In this document: piece after piece, positions 13,474-13,802 of the stretch
Position numbering within the stretch: position 1 is the first letter of the stretch
Layout: each line of letters opens with the position of its first letter
Assembly: GCA_934394595.1 (NCBI GenBank)
Contig: CAKRRX010000061.1
Location: 1 to 13,802, forward strand
Source of the DNA: an uncultured Blautia sp.
GTDB taxonomy: Bacteria; Bacillota; Clostridia; Lachnospirales; Lachnospiraceae
Length of the DNA stretch: 13,802 bases
Reading direction: 5' to 3'
Program-made: the position numbers and the translations under genes
Notes under the pieces: model-generated
What the model was told of the DNA's origin: nothing
What the model saw: only the letters and a program-made list of their open reading frames with translations
Databases searched by the model: none

Positions 13474-13802
13474 ATGACCGAAGAAAAAAATGTACCCTGG
13501 CTGGACACTCCTGACCCCCAGCGTTTTATTAATAATGCAGCGAAGTTCAGCGATCTGATGATGATGTACCGATGCGCTATCCGCGAAGTACAGACCAAGC
13601 TGGAAGTTCTTGATGATGAATTTTCAGTAGAGTATAAGAGAAATCCAATCTCCTTTATTAAGACAAGAATTAAGAAACCAGAAAGTATTTACCGGAAGCT
13701 GCAGAAACTTGGATATGATTTTACCGCTGAAAATATCCAAAAACAGTTAAATGATGTGGCTGGAGTCCGGGTGGTCTGTGCGTTTATTGATGATATTTAT
13801 AC
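13474..13802 (+). CDS. GTP pyrophosphokinase (small alarmone synthetase, RelQ/YjbM-like), N-terminal part
   Basis: The gene runs off the window; 109 residues are visible. Small alarmone synthetases transfer pyrophosphate from ATP to GDP or GTP, making (p)ppGpp in the stringent response, and lack the hydrolase and regulatory domains of RelA/SpoT. The start of the RelA_SpoT synthetase domain is visible: FIKTRIKKPESIYRKL (61-76), with the basic residues and Ser that contact ATP, and DVAGVRVVCAFIDDIY (94-109), the conserved D-x-x-G-x-R block. The short N-terminus before the domain and the lack of any HD domain fit the RelQ type. AAAGGA (13462-13467) lies 6 nt before the ATG. It is divergent from pstS. 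RelP versus RelQ type cannot be decided without the C-terminus. Confidence 0.88.
   Translation, partial: MTEEKNVPWLDTPDPQRFINNAAKFSDLMMMYRCAIREVQTKLEVLDDEFSVEYKRNPISFIKTRIKKPESIYRKLQKLGYDFTAENIQKQLNDVAGVRVVCAFIDDIY

Noticed and set aside
1..13802. tRNA, rRNA, insertion sequences, integrase or attachment sites
   Set aside because: I found no cloverleaf, rRNA-like sequence, transposase motif or bounding long direct repeats by eye.

Overview
The window looks like chromosome of a Gram-positive gut anaerobe of the class Clostridia, most likely family Lachnospiraceae (Blautia/Dorea/Coprococcus-like). The grounds are moderate GC, AT-rich intergenic DNA, strong AAAGGAG-type ribosome sites, and the gene families present: an AgcS symporter, an AAA-ATPase-like/PD-(D/E)XK protein, a kinase with InlB-B-like and WG-type repeats, and a pst operon with a clostridial-type PstS. 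The genus is inference.

Layout. (1) 1-753 (+): the 3' end of a sodium:alanine symporter gene, closed by a hairpin terminator. (2) 820-1351 (-): a type II toxin-antitoxin operon, a RelB/DinJ-type antitoxin followed by a Txe/YoeB-type toxin with an 8-nt overlap. (3) 1584-3173 (+): a divergent AAA-ATPase-like protein with a C-terminal PD-(D/E)XK nuclease-like domain. It converges through one shared hairpin on (4) 3230-6505 (-): a large membrane Ser/Thr kinase with four extracellular InlB-B-type repeats, two nearly identical in DNA, and a WG-repeat-like tail. (5) 6986-8859 (+): an RloA/RloB-like pair, an ABC-type ATPase and a TOPRIM-like protein, which is a candidate phage-defence module. (6) 9072-13201 (-): the phosphate operon pstS-pstC-pstA-pstB-phoU. 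(7) 13474-end (+): the start of a small alarmone synthetase (GTP pyrophosphokinase), divergent from pstS.

How the parts work together. The pst operon encodes high-affinity phosphate uptake (PstS captures phosphate, PstCA form the channel, PstB hydrolyses ATP) plus PhoU, which links transport to signalling. The divergent alarmone synthetase places a stress nucleotide gene beside phosphate uptake. The stretch from about 820 to 8860 looks accessory: a toxin-antitoxin pair, an ATPase/nuclease, a repeat-rich kinase and an RloAB-like pair lie between two transport loci.

The most notable observation is that PstS appears circularly permuted. The REDGSGTR half of the phosphate pocket comes first and the GSSSVTP...SRDLKDSE half comes second, the reverse of textbook PstS. 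It also lacks a visible lipobox cysteine. The candidate defence pair and the kinase ectodomain are the next most interesting items.
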